Made by a program: the position numbers and the translations under genes. The notes below the pieces were generated by a model, which saw nothing but the letters and a program-made list of their open reading frames with translations, ran no database searches and was not told where the DNA came from. 32,957 nt of DNA from Halopseudomonas oceani. GTDB taxonomy: Bacteria; Pseudomonadota; Gammaproteobacteria; Pseudomonadales; Pseudomonadaceae. Each line of letters starts with the position of its first letter. Position 1 is the stretch's first letter. Positions 17,944 through 29,387 of this stretch are shown one piece after another. The DNA lies in NCBI RefSeq assembly GCF_002903165.1, contig NZ_PPSK01000026.1, positions 1 to 32,957 on the forward strand. Direction: 5' to 3'.

Positions 17944-18995
17944 AGCAGGGTGTCCAACGCCGCCAGCAGTGCGGCGTTCTGTGCTTCTGTGCCGATGGTA
18001 ATACGCAGGAACTGATCAATCCGCGGCTGTTTGAAGTGACGCACGATCACTTTATGCTCGCGCAACCCCTGAGCCAGCCCGGCAGCATCGCGATTGCCAT
18101 GACGGGCAAACACGAAGTTGGCCTGTGACGGCAGCACTTCAAAACCGCGCTCGCCGAGCGCAGCACTCAACGCCTCGCGACTGCGAATGACCGCCTGACG
18201 GGTCTGATCAAACCAGCCCTGATCCTTGAACGCTGCAACCGCACCGACGATCGCCAGACGGTCCAGCGGGTAGGAATTGAAGCTGTTTTTGATCCGCTCC
18301 AGCGCCTCGATCAAGTCAGCATGGCCGACCGCCAGCCCGACCCGCAGCCCAGCCAGCGAGCGCGACTTGGACAGCGTCTGGGTCACCAGCAAATTCGGGT
18401 AGCGCTCAACCAGCGCAATCGCCGTCTCGCCACCGAAGTCAACGTATGCCTCATCAACCACCACGACCGAGTCCGGATTGGCTGCGAGAATGGCTTCGAT
18501 GCCCGCCAGCGGCAGACCGACACCGGTCGGCGCGTTCGGGTTGGGGAAGATGATGCCGCCGTTGGGCTTGGCGTAATCCGCGGTGTCGATCGTGAAATCA
18601 TCACGCAACGGCTGCGGTGCCGCCTCGATACCGTACAACCCGCAATAGACCGGATAGAAGCTGTAGGTAATGTCCGGGAACAGCACTGGCTTGCCGTGCT
18701 GAAACAACCCATGAAAGATATGCGCCAGCACCTCATCCGAACCATTACCAACAAACACCTGGGACTGCTGAACCCCGTAGTAGCGGGCGATCTCGTCTTT
18801 CAGCGCGTCGGCATTCGGCGCTGGGTACAGGCGCAGACTGTCGTTCAGCTCAGCCTGAATGGCATCGACTACCAGCGGCGACGGGCCATAGGGGTTTTCA
18901 TTGGTGTTGAGCTTGACCAGGTTTTCAACCTTGGGCTGCTCTCCCGGCACGTACGGCACCAGGTCCTTGACGAAGGGGCTCCAGAAACGACTCAC
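17940..18995 (-). CDS. hisC: Histidinol-phosphate aminotransferase
   Basis: A 351-residue fold-type I PLP enzyme that transfers an amino group from glutamate to imidazole-acetol phosphate to give histidinol phosphate. Visible are [15 protein letters not shown] near the N-terminus, [16 protein letters not shown] and the PLP lysine in [12 protein letters not shown] (Lys210). The start is read as GTG at 18993-18995: GAGG lies seven bases before it and the protein then begins [20 protein letters not shown] as in pseudomonad homologues. An in-frame TTG at 19001 is too close to that ribosome site. It is last in the leftward his unit; the stop overlaps algW by 4 bp. Confidence 0.95.
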   Translation of the reverse strand: MSRFWSPFVKDLVPYVPGEQPKVENLVKLNTNENPYGPSPLVVDAIQAELNDSLRLYPAPNADALKDEIARYYGVQQSQVFVGNGSDEVLAHIFHGLFQHGKPVLFPDITYSFYPVYCGLYGIEAAPQPLRDDFTIDTADYAKPNGGIIFPNPNAPTGVGLPLAGIEAILAANPDSVVVVDEAYVDFGGETAIALVERYPNLLVTQTLSKSRSLAGLRVGLAVGHADLIEALERIKNSFNSYPLDRLAIVGAVAAFKDQGWFDQTRQAVIRSREALSAALGERGFEVLPSQANFVFARHGNRDAAGLAQGLREHKVIVRHFKQPRIDQFLRITIGTEAQNAALLAALDTLL

Positions 18996-19011
18996 GGGCA
19001 ATCCTCAATTG

Positions 19012-19096
19012 AGCTTCAAGCGGCAAGCTGAAAGCTTCAAGCCAGACCTCGCGAGCCAAGCCTGCATCGCTCGGCTTGTCGCTTGCAGCTTGAAGC
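19012..19096. repeat. Inverted pair of AAGC-type heptamer arrays between hisD and hisC
   Basis: CTTCAAGCGGCAAGCTGAAAGC-like units at about 19012-19041 face their complement type (GCTTGTCGCTTGCAGCTTGAAGC) at about 19074-19096, with 32 bases between. The transcript of the his unit could fold into a long imperfect hairpin here. They fill nearly the whole 107-bp gap. Confidence 0.75.
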
Positions 19097-19102
19097 TAAC
19101 AG

Positions 19103-20413
19103 CTAGTTCTTAATGCGGTATTCCGCGCTACGTGCGTGCGCTGTCAGGCTTTCGCCACGGGCCAGCACGGAGGCTGTTTTGCCCAGCTCCGAGGCACCGT
19201 CCGGCGAGCAGAAGATGATCGACGAACGTTTCTGGAAGTCATAGACCCCCAGCGGCGAGGAGAAACGTGCAGTGCCGGAGGTCGGCAGCACGTGATTGGG
19301 GCCAGCACAGTAGTCGCCCAGCGCCTCAGGGGTGAAGCGCCCCATAAAGATCGCGCCAGCGTGGCGAATCTTCGGCAGCAGCGCATCAGGATCAGCAACC
19401 GACAGCTCAAGGTGCTCCGGAGCAATGCGATTGGCCAGCTCACAGGCCTGCTGAAGATCATCAACCTTGATCAGCGCACCGCGATTTTCCAGTGAAACGC
19501 GCACGATGGCATCACGCTCCAGCTCACCGAGAAGGCGATTCAGGCTGGCCTCCACGGCATCCAGGAAGGCAGCGTCCGGCGACAGCAGAATGGACTGAGC
19601 GTCTTCGTCGTGCTCAGCCTGCGAGAACAGGTCCATGGCGATCCAGTCCGGGTCGGTCTGACCGTCGCAGACCACCAGAATTTCAGACGGTCCAGCAATC
19701 ATGTCGATACCGACCTGACCAAACACGGCGCGCTTGGCGGTGGCCACATAGATATTGCCGGGGCCGACGATCTTGTCGACCTGCGGTACAGTCTCGGTGC
19801 CATACGCCAGCGCCGCGACGGCCTGCGCACCGCCAATAGTGAACACGTGATCAACACCAGCAAGACAGGCCGCCGCCAGCACCAACTCATTGATTTCGCC
19901 ACGCGGGGTCGGCACGACCATCACCACTTCCGGCACACCAGCAACCTTGGCCGGAATGGCGTTCATCAGTACCGAAGACGGATACGACGCCTTGCCACCC
20001 GGCACATAAAGACCGACACGGTCCAGCGGGGTGATCTTCTGACCGAGCACGGTGCCGTCGGCTTCGGTATAGCGCCAGGAGTCCTGACGCTGGTGTTCGT
20101 GATAGCTGCGCACACGCTCAGCGGCCACTTCCAGCGCGGTGCGCTGTTCAGGCGTAATGCGCTCAAGCGCCAGCTCCAGGCGCGCACGGTCCAATGTCAG
20201 ATCAGCCATGCCGGCAACCGACAAGCCGTCAAAACGCTCGGTGTATTCCACCAGCGCTGCATCGCCACTGGAGCGCACTGCAGCAATGATTTCTTCAACC
20301 CGGTCGTTGACCGCCTTGTCCGAGACACCTTCCCAGGCCAGCAGTGCATCCAGGTGCTGGGCAAAATCGCTCTGATTGGCGTTCAGACGGGCGATTTTCA
20401 GCGGCGTACTCAT
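19103..20413 (-). CDS. hisD: Histidinol dehydrogenase
   Basis: A 436-residue zinc enzyme for the last two steps of histidine synthesis, oxidising histidinol to histidine with two NAD+. The signature [35 protein letters not shown] region is complete, as are the zinc/catalytic segments [10 protein letters not shown] (Gln, His), RIAPEHLEL (Glu, His) and [14 protein letters not shown] (Asp). Length is normal. The ATG at 20411-20413 has AAGG seven bases upstream. It lies 45 bases after hisG in the same direction. Confidence 0.97.
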   Translation of the reverse strand: MSTPLKIARLNANQSDFAQHLDALLAWEGVSDKAVNDRVEEIIAAVRSSGDAALVEYTERFDGLSVAGMADLTLDRARLELALERITPEQRTALEVAAERVRSYHEHQRQDSWRYTEADGTVLGQKITPLDRVGLYVPGGKASYPSSVLMNAIPAKVAGVPEVVMVVPTPRGEINELVLAAACLAGVDHVFTIGGAQAVAALAYGTETVPQVDKIVGPGNIYVATAKRAVFGQVGIDMIAGPSEILVVCDGQTDPDWIAMDLFSQAEHDEDAQSILLSPDAAFLDAVEASLNRLLGELERDAIVRVSLENRGALIKVDDLQQACELANRIAPEHLELSVADPDALLPKIRHAGAIFMGRFTPEALGDYCAGPNHVLPTSGTARFSSPLGVYDFQKRSSIIFCSPDGASELGKTASVLARGESLTAHARSAEYRIKN

Positions 20414-20458
20414 AGCGATACCTTCAGCGGTTCAGGAAACGGGTTAAGTGAAATGGGG

Positions 20459-21100
20459 TCAGGCGTTGCGACGCTCTACCGCCTCGGCCAGTTGATCAAT
20501 CAGTCGCTTGATGCGGGCATGTTTCATCTTCATCGAAGCCTTGTTGACGATCAAGCGTGAACTGATGTGAGCGATCAGTTCCTGCGGCTCCAGACCATTG
20601 GCCTTGAGCGTATTCCCGGTGTCGACCACATCGATGATCTTGTCAGCCAGACCAACCAGCGGCGCCAACTCCATGGAGCCGTACAGTTTGATGACGTCAA
20701 CCTGACGGCCCTGCTCGGCGTAGTAACGCCGGGCGACATTGACGAACTTGGTCGCGACCTTCAGCCGACCTGTCGGCTCCGGTGCATCAACCGGACCAGC
20801 AGTCATCAGCTTGCAGACGGCAATTTTCAGATCCAGCGGCTCGTAGAGCCCCTGGCTGCCGTACTCCATCAGCACGTCTTTGCCGGCCACGCCCAGGTCA
20901 GCAGCACCGTGCTCAACGTAGGTCGGCACATCCGTCGCGCGCACAATCAGCAGGCGCACATTCGGATCAGTGGTCGGAAAAATCAGCTTACGGCTTTTCT
21001 CCAGATCCTCGGTCGGCTCGATGCCCGCCTCTTTCAGCAGCGGCAGGGTGTCGTCGAGAATGCGCCCCTTGGACAGGGCAATGGTCAGACTCTGGCTCAT
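20459..21100 (-). CDS. hisG: ATP phosphoribosyltransferase, short form
   Basis: A 213-residue catalytic subunit for the first, committed step of histidine synthesis: ATP + PRPP to phosphoribosyl-ATP. The motifs [15 protein letters not shown] at the start, [13 protein letters not shown] and [16 protein letters not shown] are visible. At about 210 residues it is the short HisG_S type without the C-terminal regulatory domain of the roughly 300-residue enterobacterial form; the family then needs HisZ for activity and feedback. No hisZ is present in this window. It lies 12 bases downstream of murA. Confidence 0.96.
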   Translation of the reverse strand: MSQSLTIALSKGRILDDTLPLLKEAGIEPTEDLEKSRKLIFPTTDPNVRLLIVRATDVPTYVEHGAADLGVAGKDVLMEYGSQGLYEPLDLKIAVCKLMTAGPVDAPEPTGRLKVATKFVNVARRYYAEQGRQVDVIKLYGSMELAPLVGLADKIIDVVDTGNTLKANGLEPQELIAHISSRLIVNKASMKMKHARIKRLIDQLAEAVERRNA

Positions 21101-21112
21101 GAAAACTCTCTA

Positions 21113-22399
<1,287 letters not shown>

Positions 22400-22639
22400 T
22401 CAGGCGCGCGACGCCCAGGCCTCCTGGGTGTAAAACTTCATGGTAACGGCGTGGATACGACCGTCGGCAATATAGTCATTGAGCAGGCTATATATCTGCT
22501 GCTGACGCTTGACCGGCGACAGTGCTGCCAGGGTGTCGCTGATCACGTTGAGCTGAAAGTTGCAGCCCTCGCCCTCGACCTCAACCCGGGCATCAGCCAG
22601 GCTGGATTCGATCAGCGCCTTTACTTCATTCGATTGCAT
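22400..22639 (-). CDS. ibaG: BolA/IbaG family protein
   Basis: A 79-residue BolA-fold protein. The core DGCNFQL-type strand (here EGEGCNFQLNV), the KRQQQIYSLLNDYIADGRIHAVTMKFYTQEAW helix-strand end and the conserved C-terminal histidine are visible. BolA-type proteins pair with monothiol glutaredoxins in iron-sulfur handling; the version beside murA and the mla genes is usually named ibaG or yrbA. Start by position and length; gaps of 21 and 47 bases to murA and mlaB support one operon. Confidence 0.9.
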   Translation of the reverse strand: MQSNEVKALIESSLADARVEVEGEGCNFQLNVISDTLAALSPVKRQQQIYSLLNDYIADGRIHAVTMKFYTQEAWASRA

Positions 22640-22686
22640 TGCTGATTACTCCTTGCGGCGCCTCGCCGTAGCGGAACACCTGAACT

Positions 22687-23007
22687 CTAGTTGGCTTGCG
22701 CCCGTTCTACTCCGACCAGCCAGTCATCCAGCCCACAGACCCGGGCGATGCTTTGCAGGCCCGCAGGAACCTGGCGTAGCTGAAGCTGACGACCCTGCTG
22801 CTGACAGCAGTCGGCTATCCGCAAAATCAACGACAGGCCAACACTGTTGGCCTGTGTCACGTCAGACATATCGAGCACCAGCGGCCCCTGCTCCTGCCCT
22901 GCGATCTCCTCCAGCCTTGCCCGGAGCGCTGAAGCAGATTCAAAGTCAATCACCCCGGCGACACGAACAACGCCCTGGGCATCGGTCTGAACGCTGGCGT
23001 CACTCAC
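22687..23007 (-). CDS. mlaB: Mla transport STAS-domain protein
   Basis: A 106-residue cytoplasmic STAS-domain protein. It binds the MlaF ATPase and is needed for assembly and activity of the MlaFEDB inner-membrane complex. The segments VRVAGVIDFESASALRARL and PLVLDMSDVTQANSVGLSLILRI match the STAS pattern, with the conserved serine/threonine loop at SDVTQANSVG. Its start overlaps the mlaC stop by 4 bp, implying translational coupling. Confidence 0.92.
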   Translation of the reverse strand: MSDASVQTDAQGVVRVAGVIDFESASALRARLEEIAGQEQGPLVLDMSDVTQANSVGLSLILRIADCCQQQGRQLQLRQVPAGLQSIARVCGLDDWLVGVERAQAN

Positions 23008-23645
23008 TGCTGAACCTCTTGCGAGGCAACGTCGCGCGACTTGGCCACTACCGAGCCCCAGTTATCGATAACCGCATTGAGGTCGTTATTGTGTGTCTTC
23101 ATTGCCTGAGCGAATTGATCCCGGAACAACAGACCGATGTTGATCCCCTCCACAATGACATTGCGCACTTTCCACTGGCCATTGATGTCCGTCATGGTGT
23201 AGGTGGCTGTGTAGACCTGACCATCGTTGGCCTTGACCTGCATGTCTACGCTGGCCCGATCCGGGCGCGGTTCGCGATTATTGGCCGGCAATACCGTGAT
23301 TTCCCCACTCTTGAAGTCAAGCAGGGCGTTGCCGTAGAACTGCACCATGCTGCGCTTGAAGGTTTCGATAAAGCGCTGCATTTGCTCGTCTGTGGCACCA
23401 CGACTGTAGCGCACCGTCATCACGCTGCGAGCGATACCGTCAAAGTCGACAACCGGTTCCAGCACTTCGTTAAGGCCCTGGGTAAAGGCTTCAACATCAT
23501 TGCGATAGGTTTCACGGTTGGCGTCGAGCACGTCCATAACCTTGTGCGAGGTGTCTTCCACTACCTGCTGCGGAGTAGCAGACGCAAAGGCCAGCGCAGG
23601 CAGCAGCAGGCCAACAGCAAAAAGGGCATTAATCAGTGGGCGCAT
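23004..23645 (-). CDS. mlaC: Periplasmic phospholipid-binding protein MlaC
   Basis: A 213-residue Ttg2-family protein with a signal peptide (MRPLINALFAVGLLLPALAFA, cleaved near residues 21-23). It carries phospholipid between the outer-membrane MlaA complex and the inner-membrane MlaFEDB complex. The pattern PQQVVEDTSHKVMDVL, DFDGIARSVM and NGQWKVRNVIVEGINIGLLFRDQF is typical. It lies 28 bases after mlaD and overlaps mlaB by 4 bp. Confidence 0.95.
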   Translation of the reverse strand: MRPLINALFAVGLLLPALAFASATPQQVVEDTSHKVMDVLDANRETYRNDVEAFTQGLNEVLEPVVDFDGIARSVMTVRYSRGATDEQMQRFIETFKRSMVQFYGNALLDFKSGEITVLPANNREPRPDRASVDMQVKANDGQVYTATYTMTDINGQWKVRNVIVEGINIGLLFRDQFAQAMKTHNNDLNAVIDNWGSVVAKSRDVASQEVQQ

Positions 23646-23673
23646 CGTGTATCTCCTGTGTGGCTGACCGGAA

Positions 23674-24138
23674 TCAGTCTTCCTTGCTTACCGTATTGAG
23701 CAGGAACCGGCCGATCAGTTCCTCAAGCACCAATGCCGACTGGGTGTCGTAGATTTCGCTGCCATCAACCAACAGGTCATCTTCACCCCCCACCGAGATA
23801 CCAACGTACTTCTCTCCCAGCAGACCGGCGGTCAGGATGGAAGCCGTGCTATCGGCAGGCAGCGTGTCGACGTCACTGTAAATAGCCATGTCGACCCGCG
23901 CACTGTAGCGATTCTTGTCAAACTCGATCGCGGTGACCTGACCAATGGTCACACCGGACATGGTGACTTTGGCGCGCGGCGTCAGGCCGGCCACATTGTC
24001 GAAGTAGGCATGCACGCTGTAGGTGCTGCTGGCGCTGCCTGGCGTCAACCCGGCCACACGCAGCGCCAGCACTGCCAGCGCCAGCACACCGGCCAGAATA
24101 AATACGCCGACAGTCAATTCCAGATTACGGGTACGCAT
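23674..24138 (-). CDS. mlaD: Phospholipid transport substrate-binding protein MlaD (MCE domain)
   Basis: A 154-residue inner-membrane protein with one N-terminal membrane helix (about residues 7-27) and a periplasmic MCE domain (YSVHAYFDNVAGLTPRAKVTMSGVTIGQV). MCE hexamers form the periplasmic ring that passes lipid to or from MlaC. MRTRNLELTVGVFILAG is the standard start. It follows mlaE by 19 bases. Confidence 0.96.
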   Translation of the reverse strand: MRTRNLELTVGVFILAGVLALAVLALRVAGLTPGSASSTYSVHAYFDNVAGLTPRAKVTMSGVTIGQVTAIEFDKNRYSARVDMAIYSDVDTLPADSTASILTAGLLGEKYVGISVGGEDDLLVDGSEIYDTQSALVLEELIGRFLLNTVSKED

Positions 24139-24157
24139 TTGATGATTCCTTGGCTAA

Positions 24158-24937
24158 TCAAAACATCAGGGCAGTGAGGATGAAGTCCAGCCCCAGCACT
24201 GCCAGCGACGCATAAACTACGGTGCGTGTGGTTGCGCGGCTGATGCCTTCTGAAGTGGGTTCGCAGTCATAGCCCTGAAATACCGCAATCCAGGTGACAA
24301 CGAAGGCAAATACCACAGCCTTGATCAGGCCGTTAAGCACGTCATCGACGAACTCCACCGAATTCTGCATATTCGTCCAGTACGACCCGGAATACACGCC
24401 CAGCCAGTCGACTGCGACCATCGCGCCACCCCAGATGCCGACCACGCAGAACACCATCGCCAGCAGTGGCATCGAGATAAAGCCGGCCCACAGCCGAGGT
24501 GCAATCACATACTTGAGCGGGTCAACACCGATCATCTCCATACTGGACAACTGCTCGGTGGCCTTCATCAGGCCGATTTCGGCGGTCAGTGCAGAACCTG
24601 CGCGGCCAGCAAACAGCAGCGCCGTCACAACGGGGCCAAGCTCACGCAGCAACGTCAGGGCAACCATCTGCCCAACCGCCTGCTCGGAGCCGTAGCCAAC
24701 CAGAATGTTGTAACCCTGCAGCGCCAGCACCATACCGATAAACAGACCAGAAACCACAATGATGGCCAGCGACAGCACACCGACCGAATGCAGCTGTTTG
24801 ATCAGCAGCGCCCAGGCATTACCGAACCGCGCCCGGCCGAACAGAACATTAACGAGAAACAGCCCGGAGCGACCCAACGCTGTAATGGTGTCCAACCCGG
24901 CCCGGCCGAGCAGTACCAATCTGTCGACTGCACTCAC
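24158..24937 (-). CDS. mlaE: Mla ABC transporter permease
   Basis: A 259-residue integral membrane permease with about five membrane segments, the lipid channel of the MlaFEDB complex. Conserved pieces are [51 protein letters not shown] and the C-terminal [25 protein letters not shown]. The ATG overlaps the mlaF stop by 4 bp (ATGA type), consistent with coupled translation. Confidence 0.96.
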   Translation of the reverse strand: MSAVDRLVLLGRAGLDTITALGRSGLFLVNVLFGRARFGNAWALLIKQLHSVGVLSLAIIVVSGLFIGMVLALQGYNILVGYGSEQAVGQMVALTLLRELGPVVTALLFAGRAGSALTAEIGLMKATEQLSSMEMIGVDPLKYVIAPRLWAGFISMPLLAMVFCVVGIWGGAMVAVDWLGVYSGSYWTNMQNSVEFVDDVLNGLIKAVVFAFVVTWIAVFQGYDCEPTSEGISRATTRTVVYASLAVLGLDFILTALMF

Positions 24938-25752
24938 GCGTCTTTCTCCGCTTGCATCAGATCCTTCAAGTAATCCTGGGCAGGAAAGTGGAATGGCACC
25001 GGACCATCGGGCTCACCCTGCATGAATTGGCGAATGCGTGGATTGTCAGAGTTCATCAACTCATCCGGCGTTCCCTGCCCCAGCACCTGCCCATCGCCAA
25101 CCACATATAAATAGTCGGCAATGCTCGCGGTTTCGGCCAGGTCATGCGAAACAACAATACTGGTCAAGCCGAGCGCGTCGTTAAGCAGACGAATCAAGCG
25201 AACCAGCACCCCCATCGAGATCGGGTCCTGGCCGACGAAAGGCTCGTCATACATCATCAGCTCGGGATCGAGCGCAATCGCTCGCGCAAGCGCTACCCGC
25301 CGCTTCATGCCACCGGACAGTTCATCCGGCATCAGGTCACGCGCACCGCGCAAGCCGACTGCCTGCAGTTTGAGCAGGACAATGTCACGAATCATGTCTT
25401 CCGGCAGTTCGGTGTGAACGCGGAGCGGAAAAGCCACGTTCTCAAACACGTTCAGGTCGGTAAACAGCGCACCGCTCTGGAACAGCATCCCCATGTCCTG
25501 CCGGGCAGCGAACAGCTGCTCGCGTTCCAGTTCCGGGATGTTACGACCGTTCACCCAGATCGACCCACGCTCGGGTCGCAGCTGCGCACCGATCAGCCGG
25601 AGCAAGGTAGTCTTGCCACAGCCGGAGGGCCCCATGATGCCGGTAACCTTACCGCGGGGAATACGGATATCCACGCCATCAAAGATGACCCGCTGGCCGC
25701 GCCGAAAGGTCACGTCCTGCAGGTCTACGATGTAATCTGACACGTCGGTCAT
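24934..25752 (-). CDS. mlaF: Mla ABC transporter ATP-binding protein
   Basis: A 272-residue ABC ATPase driving phospholipid transport by MlaFEDB, first gene of the leftward mla operon. It has Walker [10 protein letters not shown], the signature [14 protein letters not shown], Walker B LMMYDEPF and the H-loop VVSHDL. A C-terminal extension (about residues 245-272) is present, as in MlaF proteins, where it helps dimer contacts. A candidate promoter lies about 60-85 bases upstream. Confidence 0.96.
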   Translation of the reverse strand: MTDVSDYIVDLQDVTFRRGQRVIFDGVDIRIPRGKVTGIMGPSGCGKTTLLRLIGAQLRPERGSIWVNGRNIPELEREQLFAARQDMGMLFQSGALFTDLNVFENVAFPLRVHTELPEDMIRDIVLLKLQAVGLRGARDLMPDELSGGMKRRVALARAIALDPELMMYDEPFVGQDPISMGVLVRLIRLLNDALGLTSIVVSHDLAETASIADYLYVVGDGQVLGQGTPDELMNSDNPRIRQFMQGEPDGPVPFHFPAQDYLKDLMQAEKDA

Positions 25753-25808
25753 AGTGATATTCGGGCCTTTCCGGATACTGCCCAGACCTCGGGCAAACGA
25801 AGCCGCGT

Positions 25809-25837
25809 AATATACCAGTTCCCCGACGGCAGCCCAA
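25809..25837 (-). promoter_or_regulatory. Candidate sigma-70 promoter of the mla operon
   Basis: On the minus strand TTGGGC (-35), exactly 17 bases, then TATATT (-10, 5/6). Transcription would start near 25802, giving a 5' leader of about 50 bases before mlaF. Confidence 0.5.
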
Positions 25838-25920
25838 GCCGGGAATCCCGCCGCTACCCAGAACCGGGTAGTGGTGCAACACAGTGGCGCAAGGCTGGTG
25901 AGTTACCTCAGACAAACCGC

Positions 25921-25926
25921 TATACT
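25921..25926 (+). promoter_or_regulatory. Candidate -10 element of kdsD
   Basis: TATACT (5/6) lies 31 bases before the kdsD ATG. The -35 position holds only a poor TGAGTT-like match. The 205-bp gap with the divergent mlaF gene is the natural place for promoters in both directions. Confidence 0.35.
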
Positions 25927-25957
25927 TGCGCGTTCAGTGACAACCGACGAACAGCAC

Positions 25958-26929
25958 ATGGCCGATTTTGACTACATCGCTTCCGCATCGCGCACCATCA
26001 GCATGGAGCGTGACGCGGTAGACTCACTGCTGCAGCGACTTGCAGAACCTTTCACCATTGCCTGCGACACCCTGCTGCAATGCCGCGGCCGTGTTGTTGT
26101 CACCGGCATGGGCAAGTCTGGTCATGTCGGCCGCAAGCTCGCCGCAACGCTGGCCAGTACCGGCACACCGGCATTCTTTGTCCACCCGGGCGAGGCCAGC
26201 CACGGCGACATGGGCATGATTACCGCTGAAGACGTTGTCATCGCGCTGTCCAACTCGGGCAATACCGCCGAAGTAGTCACGCTGCTGCCCCTGATCAAAC
26301 GCCTCGGCGCACCACTGATCAGCATGACCGGCAACCCGCAGTCGACACTGGCTCTGGCCGCGGTTGCCAACCTGGATACGGGCGTCGAGCAGGAAGCCTG
26401 CCCACTAAATCTCGCGCCGACCTCCAGCACCACCACCGCGCTGGTAATGGGCGACGCGCTGGCAATCGCGCTGCTGGAGGCCCGTGGCTTCAGCGCCGAA
26501 GACTTTGCATTCTCGCACCCGGGCGGCAGCCTGGGTCGCCGCCTACTGCTGCTGGTTGATGACATCATGCATACCGGCGACACCATGCCGCTGGTTCCAC
26601 CTGGCGCACCACTGCGTGACGCACTGCTGGAAATGACTCGCAAGGGGCTGGGACTTACCGGTGTTATCGGCGCAGACGGCCAACTGGCCGGCATCTTTAC
26701 CGACGGCGACCTGCGTCGCAGCCTGGACCACAATATCGACTTCCAGAAGGCCAGCATCAGCGACGTAATGACCCGTCACTGCAAAACGGCCCGTAGTGGT
26801 ATGCTCGCGGCTGAAGCCCTGAAAATCATGGAAGACGCCCGTATCAACGGCCTGTTTGTGGTTGATGCCGAGGGTCGACCAGTGGGCGCCCTAAACATGC
26901 ATGACCTGCTTCGCGCTGGAGTAGTGTGA
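25958..26929 (+). CDS. kdsD: Arabinose-5-phosphate isomerase
   Basis: A 323-residue cytoplasmic enzyme that converts ribulose 5-phosphate to arabinose 5-phosphate, the first step toward Kdo for LPS. An N-terminal SIS domain (about 35-175, with RVVVTGMGKSGHVGRKLAATL and FVHPGEASHGDMGMI) is followed by two CBS domains (about 205-323). The ATG at 25958 gives the usual MADFDYIASASRTI start; the open frame to 25871 runs through the promoter region. Its stop overlaps a GTG start of kdsC. Confidence 0.96.
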   Translation: MADFDYIASASRTISMERDAVDSLLQRLAEPFTIACDTLLQCRGRVVVTGMGKSGHVGRKLAATLASTGTPAFFVHPGEASHGDMGMITAEDVVIALSNSGNTAEVVTLLPLIKRLGAPLISMTGNPQSTLALAAVANLDTGVEQEACPLNLAPTSSTTTALVMGDALAIALLEARGFSAEDFAFSHPGGSLGRRLLLLVDDIMHTGDTMPLVPPGAPLRDALLEMTRKGLGLTGVIGADGQLAGIFTDGDLRRSLDHNIDFQKASISDVMTRHCKTARSGMLAAEALKIMEDARINGLFVVDAEGRPVGALNMHDLLRAGVV

Positions 26930-27459
26930 GTTTGAACATGGAAAAACTGATCGACCGTGCAAAAGCCATTCGCCTCGCCATCTTCGATGTTGACGGCGTA
27001 TTGACCGACGGCCGCCTGTACTTCATGCCCGACGGCACCGAATTCAAGTCCTTCAACACACTGGATGGCCACGGCATAAAGATGCTGATCGCGTCCGGGG
27101 TGGAAGTCGCCATTATCAGCGGCCGCAAGTCACCACTGGTAGAACGTCGCGCAGCCAACCTTGGCATCAAGCACCTTATTCAAGGCCGCGAGGACAAGCT
27201 GACCGCGCTGGCAGAGCTGCGGGAAATCGTTCCCGTCGAAATGCAGGAAATCGCCTTCCTCGGCGACGACTTGCCCGACCTGCCGGTCATGCGCCGGGTT
27301 GGCCTGGGCATGGCCGTTGCCAGCGCAGATGGCTTCGTTCGCGAACATGCCCACGGCATCACCAGCGCAAGTGGCGGCGGCGGCGCAGCACGAGAGTTCT
27401 GCGAGCTGATCATGCGCGCGCAGGGAACCCTCGATCAGGCACAGGCAGCATACCTGTGA
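26926..27459 (+). CDS. kdsC: 3-deoxy-D-manno-octulosonate 8-phosphate phosphatase
   Basis: A 177-residue HAD phosphatase that removes phosphate from Kdo-8-P. The nucleophile motif IFDVDGVLTDGRLYF, the ISGRKS loop and the FLGDDLPDLPVM metal motif are visible; the absence of a cap domain and the length fit KdsC tetramers. The start may be the GTG at 26926, which overlaps the kdsD stop by 4 bp with GGAG four bases before it, or the ATG at 26938, which has GAG seven bases upstream. Both give normal N-termini. Confidence 0.94.
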   Translation: MSLNMEKLIDRAKAIRLAIFDVDGVLTDGRLYFMPDGTEFKSFNTLDGHGIKMLIASGVEVAIISGRKSPLVERRAANLGIKHLIQGREDKLTALAELREIVPVEMQEIAFLGDDLPDLPVMRRVGLGMAVASADGFVREHAHGITSASGGGGAAREFCELIMRAQGTLDQAQAAYL

Positions 27460-28031
27460 ACCTCACGTTGCCGCGCTACCTGGTCGTTGGCCTGCTGCTG
27501 ATTGCAGGAGCAGCACTGGCACTGGCAGTGGGCTACTGGAACATCAGCCCTGCCAGCTTCAAGTCTGGCGCGCCCCAACAACCTGTCGACCGGCCTGATT
27601 TCTATATCGACAATGCCCGCATCCAGATGCTCGACGAGCAGGGCAAGATCGCCTATCAACTGACTACCAGCCACGCCGTCCACCAGATCGACGACGGCAG
27701 TACGCACCTGGAAGACCCGGAGCTACTGTTCTATCGTGGCGGCGACCCGACGCCCTGGCTGCTCAAATCAAGACAAGGCGTAGTTACCCAGCGCGGTGAC
27801 CGCGTTGATTTGACGACCGACGTGCTACTCAAGCAGAACAGCGCCGATGCCCGTCAACTGACAACCTCGGCGCTGACGCTGTTTCCCGGTCGCGACTACG
27901 CCGAAACCGATCAACCAGTTAAAATCGAAGCCGCTCGCAGTGTGACCACTGCCGAGGGCATGAAACTCTTTCTCAACGACGGCCGCCTGACGCTGCTGTC
28001 CACCGTACGAGGCCAATATGAGGTGCGTTAA
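27456..28031 (+). CDS. lptC: LPS export ABC transporter periplasmic protein LptC
   Basis: A 191-residue bitopic inner-membrane protein with one N-terminal membrane helix (about 7-28) and a periplasmic beta-jellyroll (PDFYIDNARIQMLDEQGKIAYQL..., DLTTDVLLKQ). It receives LPS from LptB2FG and hands it to LptA. The start is GTG at 27456-27458, overlapping the kdsC stop by 4 bp. Its 3' end overlaps the lptA start by 14 bp. Confidence 0.93.
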   Translation: MNLTLPRYLVVGLLLIAGAALALAVGYWNISPASFKSGAPQQPVDRPDFYIDNARIQMLDEQGKIAYQLTTSHAVHQIDDGSTHLEDPELLFYRGGDPTPWLLKSRQGVVTQRGDRVDLTTDVLLKQNSADARQLTTSALTLFPGRDYAETDQPVKIEAARSVTTAEGMKLFLNDGRLTLLSTVRGQYEVR

Positions 28032-28572
28032 ACCCCTCCTTGCCCTGACGCTGGCACTCTGCCCGCTGAGTCACGTTATGGCGCTGCCCAGCGACAGCAG
28101 TCAACCCATTCGCATTCAAGCCAACGGGGCGACGCTTGACGACAAGCGTAATACTGCCGTGTACACCGGCAACGTCGTTATCACCCAAGGCAGCCTGCGT
28201 TTGACCGGCTCGCGCGTGACCCTGACGACCAACGCAAACGGTGAGCTGAACACCATGGTGACCCAGGGCGGCCCGGCTACCTATCAGCAGACTCCGGAAG
28301 CCAACAAGCCTCCAGTCAAGGCACGTGCAGAGACGATCGAGTACCACGCCGACCGCGAGACCATCGTCCTGATCAAGAACGCGTTCCTTGAGCAATCAGG
28401 CAACACCTTCCAGGGCGAGCATGTCAGCTATGACATCCAGCGTCAGGTGGTGGACGCCGGCCAGAGCAGCAGTGGCGCCAGCGGCAGCGAAGGCGGCGGG
28501 CGGATCGAGATCGTTATCCAGCCTCGCAGCCGTAGCGCCGAGACACCCAGCGAAGAGCCGGCAGCCCCATGA
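28018..28572 (+). CDS. lptA: LPS transport periplasmic protein LptA
   Basis: A 184-residue periplasmic bridge protein of the Lpt machine (called LptH in P. aeruginosa). A signal peptide of about 22 residues ([20 protein letters not shown]) precedes the OstA-like fold with [38 protein letters not shown] and [18 protein letters not shown] low-complexity Gly/Ser/Pro/Glu tail from about residue 145 is probably disordered. The stop overlaps lptB by 4 bp. Confidence 0.94.
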   Translation: MRCVKPLLALTLALCPLSHVMALPSDSSQPIRIQANGATLDDKRNTAVYTGNVVITQGSLRLTGSRVTLTTNANGELNTMVTQGGPATYQQTPEANKPPVKARAETIEYHADRETIVLIKNAFLEQSGNTFQGEHVSYDIQRQVVDAGQSSSGASGSEGGGRIEIVIQPRSRSAETPSEEPAAP

Positions 28573-29294
28573 CCACCCTGCAAGCGAGCCACCTGGCCAA
28601 GGCCTACAAGTCGCGCAAGGTCGTCCGCGATGTGTCCGTGTCAATCGACAGCGGCCAGGTCGTCGGCCTGCTCGGCCCCAACGGCGCCGGTAAAACCACC
28701 TGCTTCTACATGATCGTCGGTTTGGTCAAGGCTGACGAAGGCAAGGTGACTGTCAACGGCAAGGATGTCACCCGCCTGCCGATGCACGGCCGTGCCCGCG
28801 AAGGTATTGGCTACCTGCCACAGGAAGCATCGATTTTCCGCAAGTTGACCGTAGCGGAGAACATCATGGCGATTCTGGAAACCCGCAAGGATCTGAACCG
28901 TCAAGCCCGCGAAGGCAAACTTGAATCGCTACTGCGCGAGTTTCATATTCACCACCTCAGCGACAGCCGCGGCATGAGCCTGTCGGGTGGTGAAAGGCGA
29001 CGCGCCGAGATCGCCCGCGCCCTGGCCACCGACCCCAGCTTCATTCTGCTGGACGAGCCCTTTGCCGGGGTAGATCCGATTTCGGTCAACGATATCAAAC
29101 AGATCATCCAGCACCTGAAGGACAAGGGAATCGGTGTCCTGATCACCGACCACAATGTCCGAGAAACGCTGGATATCTGTGACAAGGCCTATATCGTCAA
29201 CGACGGCCACATCATCGCCGAAGGCGACGCAGAGACCGTTCTGGCCGACCAGACAGTAAAAGATGTGTACCTCGGTCATGCCTTCCGGCTATAA
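28569..29294 (+). CDS. lptB: LPS export ABC transporter ATP-binding protein
   Basis: A 241-residue cytoplasmic ATPase that powers LPS extraction with LptF/G. It has Walker [10 protein letters not shown], the Q-loop [18 protein letters not shown], the signature [14 protein letters not shown], Walker [14 protein letters not shown] and the H-loop [10 protein letters not shown]. The ATG overlaps the lptA stop by 4 bp. No lptF or lptG is in the window; in pseudomonads they lie elsewhere. Confidence 0.97.
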   Translation: MTTLQASHLAKAYKSRKVVRDVSVSIDSGQVVGLLGPNGAGKTTCFYMIVGLVKADEGKVTVNGKDVTRLPMHGRAREGIGYLPQEASIFRKLTVAENIMAILETRKDLNRQAREGKLESLLREFHIHHLSDSRGMSLSGGERRRAEIARALATDPSFILLDEPFAGVDPISVNDIKQIIQHLKDKGIGVLITDHNVRETLDICDKAYIVNDGHIIAEGDAETVLADQTVKDVYLGHAFRL

Positions 29295-29387
29295 AAGCAC
29301 CCGCAACTCAGGCATGCTAGCGGGGAACGAGTCCGGTCCTCGTCCGGCACAGGGTCTGACCAAGCGCACAAGGTAATACGCGACACA

